DNA of 64,000 nt from Eopsaltria australis. Taxonomy: Eukaryota; Chordata; Aves; Passeriformes; Petroicidae. Position 1 is the first letter of the stretch. Each line of letters starts with the position of its first letter. Both the position numbers and the translations under genes were made by a program. The notes under the pieces are model-generated. The model did no database searches. It saw only the letters and a program-made list of their open reading frames with translations, and was not told the origin of the DNA. Positions 12,769 through 24,555 of the stretch are shown one piece after another. Location: the NCBI GenBank assembly GCA_034509425.1, contig JAVTVJ010000536.1, positions 124,001 to 188,000 of the forward strand, written 5' to 3'.

Positions 12769-13458
12769 TGTCACAAATGGATGTGGGAGTTAAAATCGGT
12801 CCTTGCCATTTGCCCAGGCCTTGGCATTAGGCAGTAACCTTATGGAGGCAGCCAGCACCCCAAAACCCACTCTTGTTCGTAAGTTCTTTTAATAATGACT
12901 GATTCTGTCTATTATAGAATGAATCATTTATTAATAGACAAGAAAACTAACAGACATAAGACTTAAAGTAAACCAATACTACACAGGAATTAAAAAGAAA
13001 GACTACTAGTAGTTTAATATATACAGTGCACGAGAATGGTACCTTTTTCAGTTATAGCTAGCAAAGAAATAGTATAACTTAGGATTCAGTGTATCTTACC
13101 ATCCAATGGCTGGTGGGGCACACATCGAGATCCTTTCCCTCAATCTCCAGAGAAGCAACCACGAAACCTGCATCCAGACTTCCAGGAGAAGTTTCGAACA
13201 CTTTCCGGGTGTAAAAGACTTCTGCCCCAGTGCTAGCTCATGTATCTTTTATAGTGTAAAAATGGTGTCTCTGAAGTCAGAAATATTTCCTTTATCTCTT
13301 CCCACATCCACTCTCCAGACTAAGATGTGGATTCTTAGCTGGGCTTGAGCTCCTTTGGGGCCAGAGATGACCCCTGCCAGGCTGTTCAGGCCCTGGGCTA
13401 TCTCTTTATGCACCAGCTATCTGTGGTACAGAGGAAGGGGGGTAGATATCCTGCCACA
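12769..13458 (-). mobile_element. Solo LTR of the tRNA-Ser-primed ERV family
   Basis: A 690-bp LTR starting TGTCACAAATGG and ending TGCCACA on the plus strand. It is flanked by TCGTG (12764-12768) and TTGTG (13459-13463), a 5-bp duplication with one C/T change at a CpG. It matches the 695-bp LTR at 50299-50993 and the truncated one at about 40725-41328. The sense strand is minus: AATAAA lies in the reverse complement near 12920-12935. All internal sequence is lost. Confidence 0.9.
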
Positions 13459-13463
13459 TTGTG

Positions 13464-14429
13464 TCATAAAATAACAGGATATTTCTTATATTGATATAGA
13501 AGAAAAGGCTTAACTCCCTGTAATTCTCTGGAGAGAGACAGGAGGGCTACGACAAAGCACTGTGAAGTTCATTCCAATCATACCTGCAAGGTTAACATTG
13601 TGTGATGCATTTTTGTCATGAATTTGTAACACCAATTGCATCTACACACCATGGAAACCCTGTGTTGCCAAAGGGTTCGTCCATCTCCGAGTCTTCTGAT
13701 TTACTATCAGAATTTTGCAAAGTAGTCCCTTCATCTGCTCTACCTTGTTGGGGTTTTTATTGTTGTGGGTTTTTTCTTTTCTTTCCCCTCTAAAAACATT
13801 TCTTAATAGAAATGGCATTTTCCTTTAAAATGTCACAGCACATTTTCTAAGATGCCATACTGGTTTTTATTGTTCCACATACAAAAAGGGTGCTGGATTA
13901 TATGGCAAGGGCTAAAAATTGGTGCTTATTATCAATCAGTTTTGATGTTGAAGAAAAAAGTTCCATGCTTGAGAAAATTCATTTTCTTTAATATTGGAAT
14001 AAATGTGCTAGTCTTACAGACATAGGAAATGTTTTCTCTTCTTTAGGAGAAGACCTTTTAATTCTAAAGGCCAAAAGCATGGTTTCTAAGCATTTTAATA
14101 ATCTTGCAAGGACAAGAATAAGGAGATTTTTTTTTTTAAAACCATCTCTTTCTAGGCAAAAAGTATGCTTAAAATCTTATTCCTAATTTTTTTCACCTTC
14201 ATGGTTCTCATTTAGTTTCAGGACTAATTTAATTATATTTTAGGACTATTCTCTGTTTGACAAATCTATTGGTAAAGAATGAGTCATGCACCCAGCCTTT
14301 TGTCTCCATTAGGTGAAAAGCCATACCTGTGGTGATTCTGCCCTGTGAGAAATCTCCATCACTAATTCAACCTTTCTAGTTTATTCCTCACCCCAGGTTC
14401 AAGGTAGCAGCTAAAAGAATGGAGAGAAT
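13464..14429. other. Non-coding stretch, no gene seen
   Basis: AT-rich sequence between a solo LTR and a CR1, with T-runs near 13760 and 14130. Nothing coding or repetitive is recognised. Confidence 0.55.
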
Positions 14430-15774
14430 GGAGACAAGTTCATGCTTGGGGGGCAGACAAACCCCTCCTTTCCCAACTTGCTTTCTCAGGTGCCCAAGTA
14501 CAAGAGATATAAGGCTCTAGATGTGGAAGACCAGTCAATGGATGCTGTACATGATGGTTCCTCTACACCAGAGATTTTGCCAAAGTTGGAATGGCATTGC
14601 TTCCAAATCACAACTCCATTTACGAGGAAAGAAAGGCAAATTATAGTTGTATGTGACTCCCTTTTGAGAGGAGCCAATATGTCAGAGAGATCCTTCTATT
14701 AGGGAATTCTGCATCCTCCCTGGATTACAGAACATTGCTAGGGAACTTCCTAGTCTGGTACAGCCCTTGGACTATTACCCATTATTTCTCTTCTTGTGTG
14801 AGTGGCCATGCAGCTGCAACGTAGTCCAAGGGCAATGAAAGAGATTTCAGGGCCTTGAGATGGTTGGCATATGCAGCACAGTTAAATTTTTGCCTTTACA
14901 CTGCCAGTTGCAAGCAGCAACAATGGAAGAAATAGATGGACCCAGTCTATTAATGTATGACTCCATGACTTGCATCACTGCCACAGTTTTGCGTTTTTGG
15001 TAATGTGAGGGTCTACATGAAACGAAGCACATCTTCCTCAGAGGGTGAAGAGAATCTTGGCTCACTGACAGACCTTTAAACTGGACTTGGAGGGAGAGGG
15101 GAACAGTATCAGTCTTGCCTGTGACAAACTGTGGGATGACATGCCGAACTGAGAGGGATCTGGCTCTAGTGAGGAGCCTCAGCAGACAGAGTGAGGATCC
15201 TTCCCCTGTACTTTTCTCTGGCAAGATCCCACCTGGTGTACAGTGTCCAGCTCCGGCGTCCTCAGCACAGTAAAAGCATGGACCTGTTGGAGTGAGTTGG
15301 GGAGGGGCACAAAAATGGTCAGAGGGCTGGAGAACCTCTGCTATGGAGACAGATAAAGAGAGCTGGGTTTGTCCAGCCTGGAGAGGAGAAGGCTCCAGGG
15401 AGACCTCAAGAGTGGCCTTTCAGTACCTAAAGAGAGCTTTTAAGAGAGATGGAGACAAATCTTTAAGTAGGGCCTGCTTTCAATAGCACAAAGGGTGATG
15501 GTTTTTAAACTAAAGGAGGGTAGATTCAGACTAGATACAAGGAAGACATTTTTTACAATGGGGGTGGTGTAACATTGGATCGGGTTGCCCAGCAAGATGG
15601 TAAATATCCCATCCCTGGAAACATTCAGGGTTAAGTTTGACAGGGCTCTGAGAATCTGATTTAGCTGAAGTTGTCATGGCTCATTCCAGAGGGTTGGACT
15701 AGATGGCCTTTAAAGGTCTCTTCCACCCCAGACTATTCTATGATTCTATCAGTTAATGACTCCATGATTCTATA
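14430..15774 (+). mobile_element. CR1 LINE with internal deletion (ORF1 piece joined to 3' end)
   Basis: From about 15200 the plus strand follows CR1: the block around GACCTGTTGGAGTGAG (about 15283), the 3' UTR, the TTGGACTAGATGG block (about 15693), and a 3' end of repeated gattctat units at 15745-15774. Upstream, 14440-15100 translates in broken frames into CR1 ORF1-like sequence, including a DSLLRG block. Nearly all of ORF2 is missing between the two, so this copy is internally deleted. The 5' border is approximate. Confidence 0.8.
14442..15100 (+). pseudogene. CR1 ORF1 (SGNH esterase-like) remnant
   Basis: The 86-codon frame at 14442-14702 contains IIVVCDSLLRG. In CR1 ORF1 this region carries a GDSLLRG block I motif of an SGNH-type esterase, so here Gly is replaced by Cys next to the catalytic Asp-Ser. 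Downstream codons, interrupted by stops, resemble the later ORF1 blocks (a conserved Trp-Leu segment near 14950-14980). Assignment rests on my memory of CR1 ORF1 organisation and the CR1 3' end that follows. Confidence 0.6.
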
Positions 15775-17020
15775 GTTCTTTTAATAAAGAGATTTTCATC
15801 ATTTTGGTTTCAGATCCTCTGTTTTACTCTATTGTCTCCTCACCAAAGTATGTATTTGTACTAACTCTCAGTATTGAATAGATAACTGTTCTGAATCAAT
15901 ACTGGCTTAAATGAAACTATTAATTTGAATCTAAATTACAATCCTACCTCTTATAAACAAAGCTTTTATTTGTAATGAGAATATCATATACAGATGTTCA
16001 GAATTTACAATTAATTGGTTTTATATGTAACCAAGCAAAGCACTCTATTCTTCTCTCCCTACCCCCCCCCCCCCCCCGCTCTCCAATAGAATAATTTGCA
16101 CTTTACATTCAAGCCCTGGCCTATTGCCAGAGGCCTGTAGGCTCTCTTTCCAAATCCAGCTCACCTGTGATATATTACAGAAGTCTACTGGGTAAGCCTT
16201 GGCATAGGATATCACCTGATTTTTAGATAGACCAAGCAATCCCCTTCTTCTTAACCTGTTTAGAATAAAACCTCAAGCTCTTATTTTCCAGCATAGCAAC
16301 TGAATGATAATAAGGAAAGAGTCCAAAACTGGCAGTTGATTATCTCCACTAAGAAAATGTTTATTGTTTCTTTTGCTGTTTTGGGGTTTGAGTTTTTTGG
16401 TTGGTTGATTGGTTGGGTTTTTTCCTCTTCTTTTTCTAGTTAGATTTTTATTTTTTGTTTTTAAAAGGTAGAGGTTGGGTAACTTTTCAGCTATATAATG
16501 CTCTGATTTCCTAGTTTGGGAAGTCAAATTGCTGCGAAAAAAACAAAAAACAGTAGCCCTAGAAATACCTCTGTCTGTGCAACACTTTCTGAATAAGAAA
16601 CTGTGAGACGTTTCTGATTCTGAAACCATGTTAATGAATTGCCTGTGATTCTTACAGACCAATGGACAAAGCTTAAGGGGGAAGTCTGGCTTTTACTCCT
16701 ATGTGTAATCCCCACACAAAATTTGTTACCACTGGATCTGTAGCTACATTTCCCCAAGTTCCACTTTGATTTCTTATTTTTCCTCAAACACCCTGAACCC
16801 AATTTTTGGGGAAGACCTTCTCAAATTCTTCAGTTAATTATCCTGAGTCAATTACCTGATCATGTCTGAACTTGTACCACAGACATTCAATGCCAAATCA
16901 ACCCATTTACAGTAGTGAAGAATAGCAGGGAACTTTTTAATTTAAAAGATTCTTAAAAATAATACTCAGAATTCTTCAGAACACTAAGGGAATGCTAGCA
17001 GGATTTTCATTTGAGCTCAG
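15775..17020. other. Non-coding stretch, no gene seen
   Basis: Single-copy-looking sequence with a C-run at about 16062-16078 and T/G-rich stretches near 16380-16460. No coding evidence. Confidence 0.55.
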
Positions 17021-17025
17021 CCTAG

Positions 17026-18490
17026 TGTCGGGGTTTGGACTGGGTTTTTTTTGACTTTTTATTGAGGAATTTTTCTCCCGTGGATTGCTGGGGAACTGAT
17101 GGCTGGGTGATTAAGGGAACAGAGGTGTGTGGCCAGGGGCTTTCTACTTCACAGGGCAGGGGAAGTTTACTCTCAGAGGGCAGGGACAGCATGAGATTTT
17201 GGGTCTGGAAAAAGTGGGGGCAGGGCAACAGCTCACTCTCTCGCTCGGGACTCTCAGAGCCGGACGGCTGGAGCTGCCCTCTGCTGAAGGGAATCCACGG
17301 CCACTGAGAAACCAGAACGGAGCTGCTTTTCTTTCTGCTGTGAGTTTTCTCCCTGCCCTTCCCGGGAGCCGAGCTGCCACCGGCCTGTCTCTCCCCGCTC
17401 CCCCGCTCCTCCAGCACTGCTCCAAGTTTTGCTACGCTGTAACTGTGCTCCCCCTGCCCGCTGAGACCTCCTGCTGTCCCAGCTAGCATTCCTATCTGGA
17501 TATAATCTGGAATTTGAAACATCATAGGCAGCCTTTTCCACGGGATTCCCAGAGGAAGACCAGACCCTTCTACACCACCACTGGACCTTCAGAGGAAAAC
17601 TACACCTTCCCACAGGATCACTGATTCAATGGAACCACATCTATCACTCCCAGAGGACTGCAGCCACCTTCTAATTGGACTGCTACCAACACCTCGACCG
17701 ACAGGGTGTCAGGTTGTATTCTGACTCTGTCAGTGTTTTTGTACTATTGCATTTATTTTAATTTTTCTATTAAATTGTAGTTGTGACTTTGAGTCTCTCA
17801 CTGATTTGCTTTCAAATTACCACAGTGTTATAGAAAAGCAGGCCTGGAAGGCCCAGAATAAGTCTCTTCCCTAGGCCCAGATGTAACCATGGAAGCACAT
17901 CCAGGTCACCTGAGATGGGCTGGGAAAGAGAATTATGGGTTTGTGGCCTTCTGGACCAATTGTGTGTGAAGATTGTGGTTTGTGATTTTATAGGGTATTT
18001 TTTACCTGTTACCATAGTAGGTAACATCTGGGCAATACTCCAGGTGATTGGGGGATGCTGTGGTGAGCATCTTTTCTGATTATCTAGTATTTTGGGAATT
18101 GTCACTCTGCAATAAAGGTCTTTGCACTTCTCCATCGTGTGTGCGAAGTCCATGCCCCTGCCTGATTACTGCACCCACCCTGCCTGCTGCGAGCCACTGG
18201 CGCCCCCTGCTGACTGTGACTGGAACTGCACCAAAAGGGAAAGGTGCCTGAGGCCAAGCAGGCTGCTACTGGGTTTCTGGTTCTGTTTGTTGGTTAAGGC
18301 CATAGCTGTTGTTATTTGTTAGCTTTGTTTTAGATATTAGTAAAGAACTGTTATTCCTATTCCCATATCTTTGCCTGAGAGCCCCTTGATTTCAAATTTA
18401 TAATAATTTGGAGGGAGAGGGGTTACAGTTTTCCATTCCAAGGAAGGCTCCTGCCTTCCTTAGCAGACACCTGTCTTTCAAACTGAGACA
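17026..18490 (+). mobile_element. Mosaic LTR: family A ends around a family D 3' half and an unassigned block
   Basis: A 1465-bp insertion framed by the exact duplication CCTAG (17021-17025 and 18491-18495), with TGTCGGGG at the left and GAGACA at the right. Four blocks are visible. About 17026-17495 is related to the 5' part of family A, read as the reverse complement of 23625-24550. About 17505-17824 matches the 3' part of the LTR at 18946-19494 and ends ...CCACA. About 17825-18165 is unassigned and carries AATAAA at 18111-18116. About 18170-18490 is the 3' end of family A. The outer duplication shows one insertion site. Whether the middle came from later nesting or from recombination before integration is open; no second duplication was found. 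Confidence 0.8.
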
Positions 18491-18495
18491 CCTAG

Positions 18496-18940
18496 GCAGC
18501 CAAATTATTATTTATAATAACAATTTTAAAGCATCCACAAGAGAAGATCCTGACAGAGAAAAGCTTTTAGAAGTCAATTACTCTCATTTTCTGGACAAAA
18601 CAAAAACATAAGGGTCTCTTTTTTTCCCTGAGAGGGACTTTATATGACATGGCTATGGAACAGCTGCTGGAAATAGTTGACAGACCAGGCACTGAAGGAC
18701 AGAAAGACAAAAAGAAAGAAAGAACTGAACTTCTGGGAAGTAAAAACTCTTTAAAGAAAGCTTCAATTTTTATTGCTATGTCACTCTATTCCACACTGAT
18801 ATTATGTTCAGTTTCATATGATCAAGATTAGGAAAACAAAGAAAAGAAAGTCAGTAGAAGAAAACAATGAAATATAGATAAAAATGGAGGAGAGTTGATG
18901 CCAAATTATAAATTATTTCTGCTAGCATGAAAAGCAGTTT
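18496..18940. other. Non-coding spacer
   Basis: Short A-rich sequence between two LTR insertions; no gene or repeat recognised. Confidence 0.55.
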
Positions 18941-18945
18941 ATAAG

Positions 18946-19494
18946 TGTGGTAGTTTGAAAGCAAATCAGTGAGAGGCTCAAAGTCAGAACCACAATTTAA
19001 TAGGAAAAATGTAGTAATACAAAAAGAAAAAAAAAAGAAACCACTGACAGAGTCAGAATACAACCTGACACCCTATCGGTCAGGGTGTTGGTAGTAGTCC
19101 ACTTAGAAGGTGTTTGCAGTCCTCTGGGAGTGATAGATGCGGTTCTGTTAAAGCAATGATCCTGAGAAAGGTGTAGTTCTCCTCTGAAGGTCCAGTGGTG
19201 GTGTAGAAGGGTCCGGTCTTCCTCTGGGAATCCCGTGGAAAAAGCTGCCTATAGTGTTTCAGATCTCAGTTTATATGCAGATCGGGATACATTGGTTCCT
19301 CCCCCTGGGCGGGGCATCTCACAATGGGATGATGAGCCACTATCTGCAATGTTGGGGGTGAGTAAAGTGCCCATCCGGCCCCAACGACTGGCCTATTAGC
19401 AAACCGTTCTGCGGCCATCAGGAACACTGCCACGCCCGGCCCCCAGCATCTCACGAAGATGGTGATAGAATACATACCATTGTAACCTAAGACA
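18946..19494 (-). mobile_element. Solo LTR, family D (549 bp)
   Basis: On the minus strand it runs TGTCTTAGGTTACAATGG... to ...CTACCACA. The flanks are an exact ATAAG duplication (18941-18945 and 19495-19499). A TATA box is visible on the sense strand (GCATATAAACTG, plus-strand 19266-19278), and ATTAAA lies near the 3' end before a T-rich stretch. Its 3' half is the same sequence that forms the middle block of the mosaic LTR at 17505-17824. Confidence 0.9.
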
Positions 19495-19499
19495 ATAAG

Positions 19500-21959
19500 G
19501 TAAACCAAAATTATTCCAAGGAAAACAGAGACAACCCAGTTTGAAATCCCATTGTTAAAACAAATCTCAATCAATCAAATTATTAACTCTACCTTCGCAA
19601 TGTGTCAGTTGCAAATGGCAACAACTGGAATCAATGGATTATAATTTGTCATCTCTTTGAAGTCCCAAAGATGGGTGATAGGCAAAATACCAATGAAGCT
19701 AACAATTGTTGGGTAAAACATGATTAATATTCTGCTCCATGACAATTTTCTTTCTTTAAAGAGACACCATTTCAATCAAATCACAGTTTTGTCCTTCCAA
19801 GGGCACTATAAATCACTAATATGTTCAGATGTTCAGAGAAATCTTTGAGCAAATTTGTACACTTATACACATTTGAAACTTTAAATGCTGTGCTTTAGTA
19901 GTCATAATAGATATTCCTGTTTGAACATATTTTTACTAGGTATTTTATATAATATTTTGTAGTAGTAGTATGCTTTTCAAATTAGTGTAACTGCATTAAG
20001 ATTAATGGAAAACTGAATATGATAAACTAGGAAACTTGCATAATTTCCCTATAATATGAAGAACTGAAAGGCTCAAATATTTATTTAGATCTTATCTGAG
20101 CACATGTAAAATCTCTTTGTTAATACATATGTGATAAACAGTACTAGAAACTTTGATTGGTACAATAAATTGAATTTTCATAAATCAAATTAAATGTTCT
20201 TTATTAATGTTTATTAATATGTAATGCTACACTATCTTTTGCAGCCCACTTTTTTCTTTTTCTTTTCTTTTTAAATAATGAACCTTAAAAATAGCAACTT
20301 CCATTATCCCCAGTTTTTTGCTCAGAATTTCTTTTTCCCACTTTTTTTTTTTCTGAGAGGTTTTTTGGGCCTCTGATGTATTTCTAGAAATGCTTTAAAC
20401 ATTTCTCAATAAGGAACTCTGCTGACAACTACATTAAGATTGGAAGCAGTCTCCAGAGTCTACAGGTGATTCTTCAAAAATTTATTTTGCAACTAGCCCG
20501 TAGATTTATTCAATTTATTGAAAATGTGAGACTTGCTGGGGACAAGCATACAGCCACATCAAAAGTTAATTTGAGAATTGTAGGAATAGGAATACTCAGT
20601 GTTCAGTACTGTCGAGGTACCCTTCTCTTTATCAGTTTATCCAGAGACTAGCAGAAACAGCTACACATAATGCCATATTTTAAAGCCTTCATGTGAAGTG
20701 TGGATGTTTTTCTGGAAGATGTTGCTCACCCAAGTACAAACTATCATGCTCAGCAAAGTTTTGTGAAATATATTAGACAACTGCAAAACTCCACCTGGCT
20801 GTAACTACCCAGGTGAAGGGTCCACCACCTCATCCAAACATGAAGAAAATTAATAAAATTCTTCCACAATTTTTTCTGATTAATCATATGTATTATGCCC
20901 CCAAAAAGCATTGTTTATTTATAGAAACATTGTTTTATGGCAAAAGAAGTTGAAGACAAAAATAATTTAGGAGGTGCATAGTAAGGCACCTGCCCTTTTA
21001 ATGTCCCAGGCGGCCACAGCCAAGCAGCTGTGTTCAGGTGATTGCAAAAGCCAGAAAGTATGTGAGTATGCTAAAATAAAAAAGATTAGGGAAAGGGAAC
21101 ACCCTAAAATACTGGCTGATGCTTGTAGGAATGATTGTATGCAATGACTAAAAGTTTTAGCTTTTGAAGACCAGAAGAGATGAGTGCCATGAAACATCTG
21201 TAGTAGGGTAGTTTGATATAGGGTATATGAAGGTATTTTCATCACATCTTAACATCTGTGTAATCTATCTTATCTATCATTGTCACAGTAGGTTCTAGGA
21301 TTTTTCTCTCCTACAGGCTTTATTGTCTAACAAGCACACCTATGGATCAAATATTTGGTTTTTGGCTGGGTTTTTCTTTCAATTTCAATTTGAAAATAAA
21401 TATGTTGGAACACGCTAACTCAAAAATGCTACATTTTTCATTATTTTAATTCAGTAAAGTAGTGCACATGAATGCTTTTGGCTGCTGTATAAACTATGGA
21501 TAAGCTACTAAACTGTTTTAGGCTCATTTTTAAGTTAAATGCTGAAAGTTATACAGATTAAGAGGCAGGAAAGACTTAAAATAAATAAAAGTAACTTCAT
21601 TGCAGAAAGTGCTGATAAAGCTAATTATTAACAGAATTTTGTTCTGGAGCTGATTGATCCTACCAGGTCACTTGAAAGGCTTGACTGTTGAAACAGTTTT
21701 ACAACAAAACTTATAATAACACCAAGGTAGGAGGTATGGGACATTTATTTAAGGGTTGGACTCAATGCTCTTTGTTGGTCCCCTCCATCTCACAATATTA
21801 TGTGGCTCTGTGATTTCATTTATTTCCATTTTTCATCTCAGTAAATACGCACATGGTGCACTGCGGATTTATCTTTTGCCTAGCAGGATTCCCCCCTCAG
21901 GTCGGATCGCTACAAAACGTGTAGCATGGAATAGATATTAAGAAAAAAACACAGGAAAA
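19500..21959. other. Non-coding stretch, no gene seen
   Basis: AT-rich sequence with T-runs near 20250 and 20345. No coding region, RNA gene or transposon end was recognised. Confidence 0.55.
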
Positions 21960-21964
21960 TATGG

Positions 21965-22930
21965 TGTCCTGGTTTGAAGGATAGGTGTCTGTTAAGGAAG
22001 GCAGGAGCCCCCCTTGGAATGGGAAACTGTAACCCCTCTCCCTCCAAATTATTATAAATTTGAAATCAAGAGGCTCTCAGGCAAAGATATGGGAATAGGA
22101 ATAACAGTTCTTTACTAATATCTAAAACAAGGCTCACAAATAACAACAACTATAACATTAACTAACAAACAGAACCAGAAACCCAGTGGCAGCCTGCTCA
22201 GCTTCAGGCACCTTTCCCTTTTGGTGCAGCTCCAGTCACAGCCTGCAGGAGGCGCTCTGGGTGTGATGATTCCCCGGTGGCTGCAGGGGGCGCTCTGGGT
22301 GTGATGATTCCCTGGTGGCTGCAGGGGGTGCTCCGGTGTGAGCTGAGGTAGCACACGGCAATGGCAGCTGCCCGAGGCAGGGAAAGATGGAGGAGAGCCT
22401 TTGTTTCACAGACCCTCGGGGGGGGCAGCTGGTGTCAGTGCCACAGCAGGATCCCCGGACACAGGGAGCTGGGACGGTAAGAGGTCCCGACGTGCAGGGG
22501 AGGGCCCCGCTACAATGTAGCGAAGAAACTCGGAGCGGCGAGGAGGAGCGGGGGAGAGAGACAGGCTGGTGACAGGCAGCTGCCGATGGGGCAGAGGGCA
22601 GAGACTCACAGCAGACAGACCGGCAGCTCCGTGCTGGCTTCTCAGTGGCCGTGGGTTCAGCAGACAGCAGCTCCAACCGTCCAGCTCCGAGGGTCCCGAG
22701 CAAGAGAGAGAGTGACCTCCCCCCTGCCCTTGCTTTTCAGTCTCCAAAATCTTGCGTTGTCAAGCCCTGCTTCCATGAGGGGGAATTCTGCCTCACCCTG
22801 CCAAGGAGAAAGGCCCTAGCCTTGTGCTTTGTTCTCTTAAGTACTCAGCAATTAGCTCAGTCATTAGTCTCTTAGCAACCCATGGGAGAAAAAATTCCTG
22901 AGGAAAAAAAACTAATTCCAACCTCCAACA
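21965..22930 (-). mobile_element. Solo LTR, family A (copy 2)
   Basis: A 966-bp LTR, TGTCCTGG... to ...CCAACA on the plus strand, flanked by exact TATGG duplications (21960-21964 and 22931-22935). Near-identical over long stretches to 175-1125, including the 2.5-unit tandem repeat (about 22252-22345). Sense strand minus. Confidence 0.92.
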
Positions 22931-22935
22931 TATGG

Positions 22936-23619
22936 CTTGACACAAATTATGATTGAGTACTACTTATGTTTTATTGGGAATTTAGTTAATTTTCAGTGTC
23001 TGTAGAAAACTACACAGACTGCTATAGCCCCTCTTGTGGAATCCCTCAAACGTATCATTTACTCATAAAAATTAGGCAATGCCTTTACCCACCCGGTTCT
23101 GTAAAATATTTACTCTAGCCATACTCTTTAAACAACTCTATTAGAGAATAACCAAAGTAGTATTGGGAGTGTTTTGTGTATTTTGACCTTTCAAACCACC
23201 AACTTCTATGTAACCACAGCAACAATACCATTTAAGGCCAGGAGGACCTATGCAACCATACCAGATATGCCAGACTTGGTGTCAGAAGTAACAGAATGGT
23301 TATCAGAATATCAGAAATAAGAGAATAGATATGAATGTAGTAAAAAAAAACTGGGACCAAGGTGGTGATGGTGGTAAATTAAAAGGAAAGGGCTGTTTAT
23401 TGGGATGAAACTACGGTAGAGAAAAACAGAGAAGAGTTGGAGAAATTTTAAAGTTTATAAAAAAGATTGCAATTATTTCACCAGAGCTGTCTGTGGTAAC
23501 CTGTGGTTCATCCATGAGCTTGAACATCACAGTCTAGTTGGGAAAATAACCGAAACCTGTTGTTCTGAAAATATCAAGCATGTTTTTGTAGTAGTGAATG
23601 TCTATGGTATTGAGAGTAT
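22936..23619. other. Spacer between two direct family A LTRs
   Basis: About 690 bp of AT-rich sequence with no retroviral motif. Because each flanking LTR has its own target duplication, this is host DNA, not the inside of a provirus. Confidence 0.7.
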
Positions 23620-23624
23620 ATTTC

Positions 23625-24550
23625 TGTCCTGGTTTGAAAGACAGGTGTCTGTTAAGGAAGGCAGGAGCCTCCCTTGGAATGGGAAACTGTAACCCCTGTC
23701 CCTCCAAATTATTATAAAATTTGAAATCAAGAGGCTCTCAGGCAAAGATATGGGAATAGGAATAACAGTTCTTTACTAATATCTAAAACAAAGCTAACAA
23801 ATAACAACAGCTATGGCCTTAACCAACAAACAGAACCAGAAACCCAGTGGCAGCCTGCTCGGCCTCAGGCACCTTTCCCTTTTGGTGCAGTTCCAGTCGC
23901 AGCCTGCAGGAGGCGTTCTGGGTGCGATGGTTCCCTCACGGCTGCAGGGGACGCTCTGGCGTGAGCTCAGGTAGCACACGGCAATGGCGGCTGCCCGAGG
24001 CAGAGAGGGATGGAGGAGAGCCTTTGTTTCACAGACTCTCGGGGGCAGCTGGTGTCAGTGCGCAGCAGGATCCCCGGACACAGCAAGCTGGGATGGCAAG
24101 AGGTCCCGGCATGCAGGGGGAGCCCAGTTACAATTTAGCAGAAAACTCGGAGCGGCGAGGAGGAGCGGGGGGAGAGGCAGGCTGGTGGCAGGCAGCTCCC
24201 GATGGGGGTAGAGACAAAAACTCACAGCAGACAGACCGGCAGCTCCGTGCTGGCTTCTCAGTGGCTGTGGGTTCAGCAGACAGCAGCTCCAACCATCCGG
24301 CTCCGAGGGTCCTGGGCAAGAGAGTGCCCTCCCCCCGCCCTTGCTTTTTTTCAGTCTCCAAAATCTCCATTGTCAGGCCCTGCTTCCATGAGAGCGATTC
24401 TGCCCCACCCTGCCAAGGAGAAAGGCTCTAGCCTCGTGCTTTGTTCTCTTAAGTACTCAGCAATTAGCTCAGTCATTAGTCTCTTAGCAACCCATGGGAG
24501 AAAAATTCCTGAGGAAAAAAACCCAAAAAAACTAGGTCCAAACTCCAACA
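23625..24550 (-). mobile_element. Solo LTR, family A (copy 3)
   Basis: A 926-bp LTR flanked by ATTTC (23620-23624) and ATTCC (24551-24555), a duplication with one mismatch. It has only 1.5 units of the tandem repeat that copies 1 and 2 carry 2.5 times. Sense strand minus. It is the best match to the family A parts of the mosaic at 17026. Confidence 0.9.
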
Positions 24551-24555
24551 ATTCC

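Noticed and set aside
17825..18168. A separate nested LTR starting TGTTATAG
   Set aside because: AATAAA is present, but I found no matching CA end with a target duplication, so it is left as an unassigned block of the mosaic.
21960..24555. A provirus with LTRs at 21965 and 23625
   Set aside because: Each LTR has its own target duplication, and the 690 bp between has no primer site, polypurine tract or retroviral motif; they are two independent solo LTRs.
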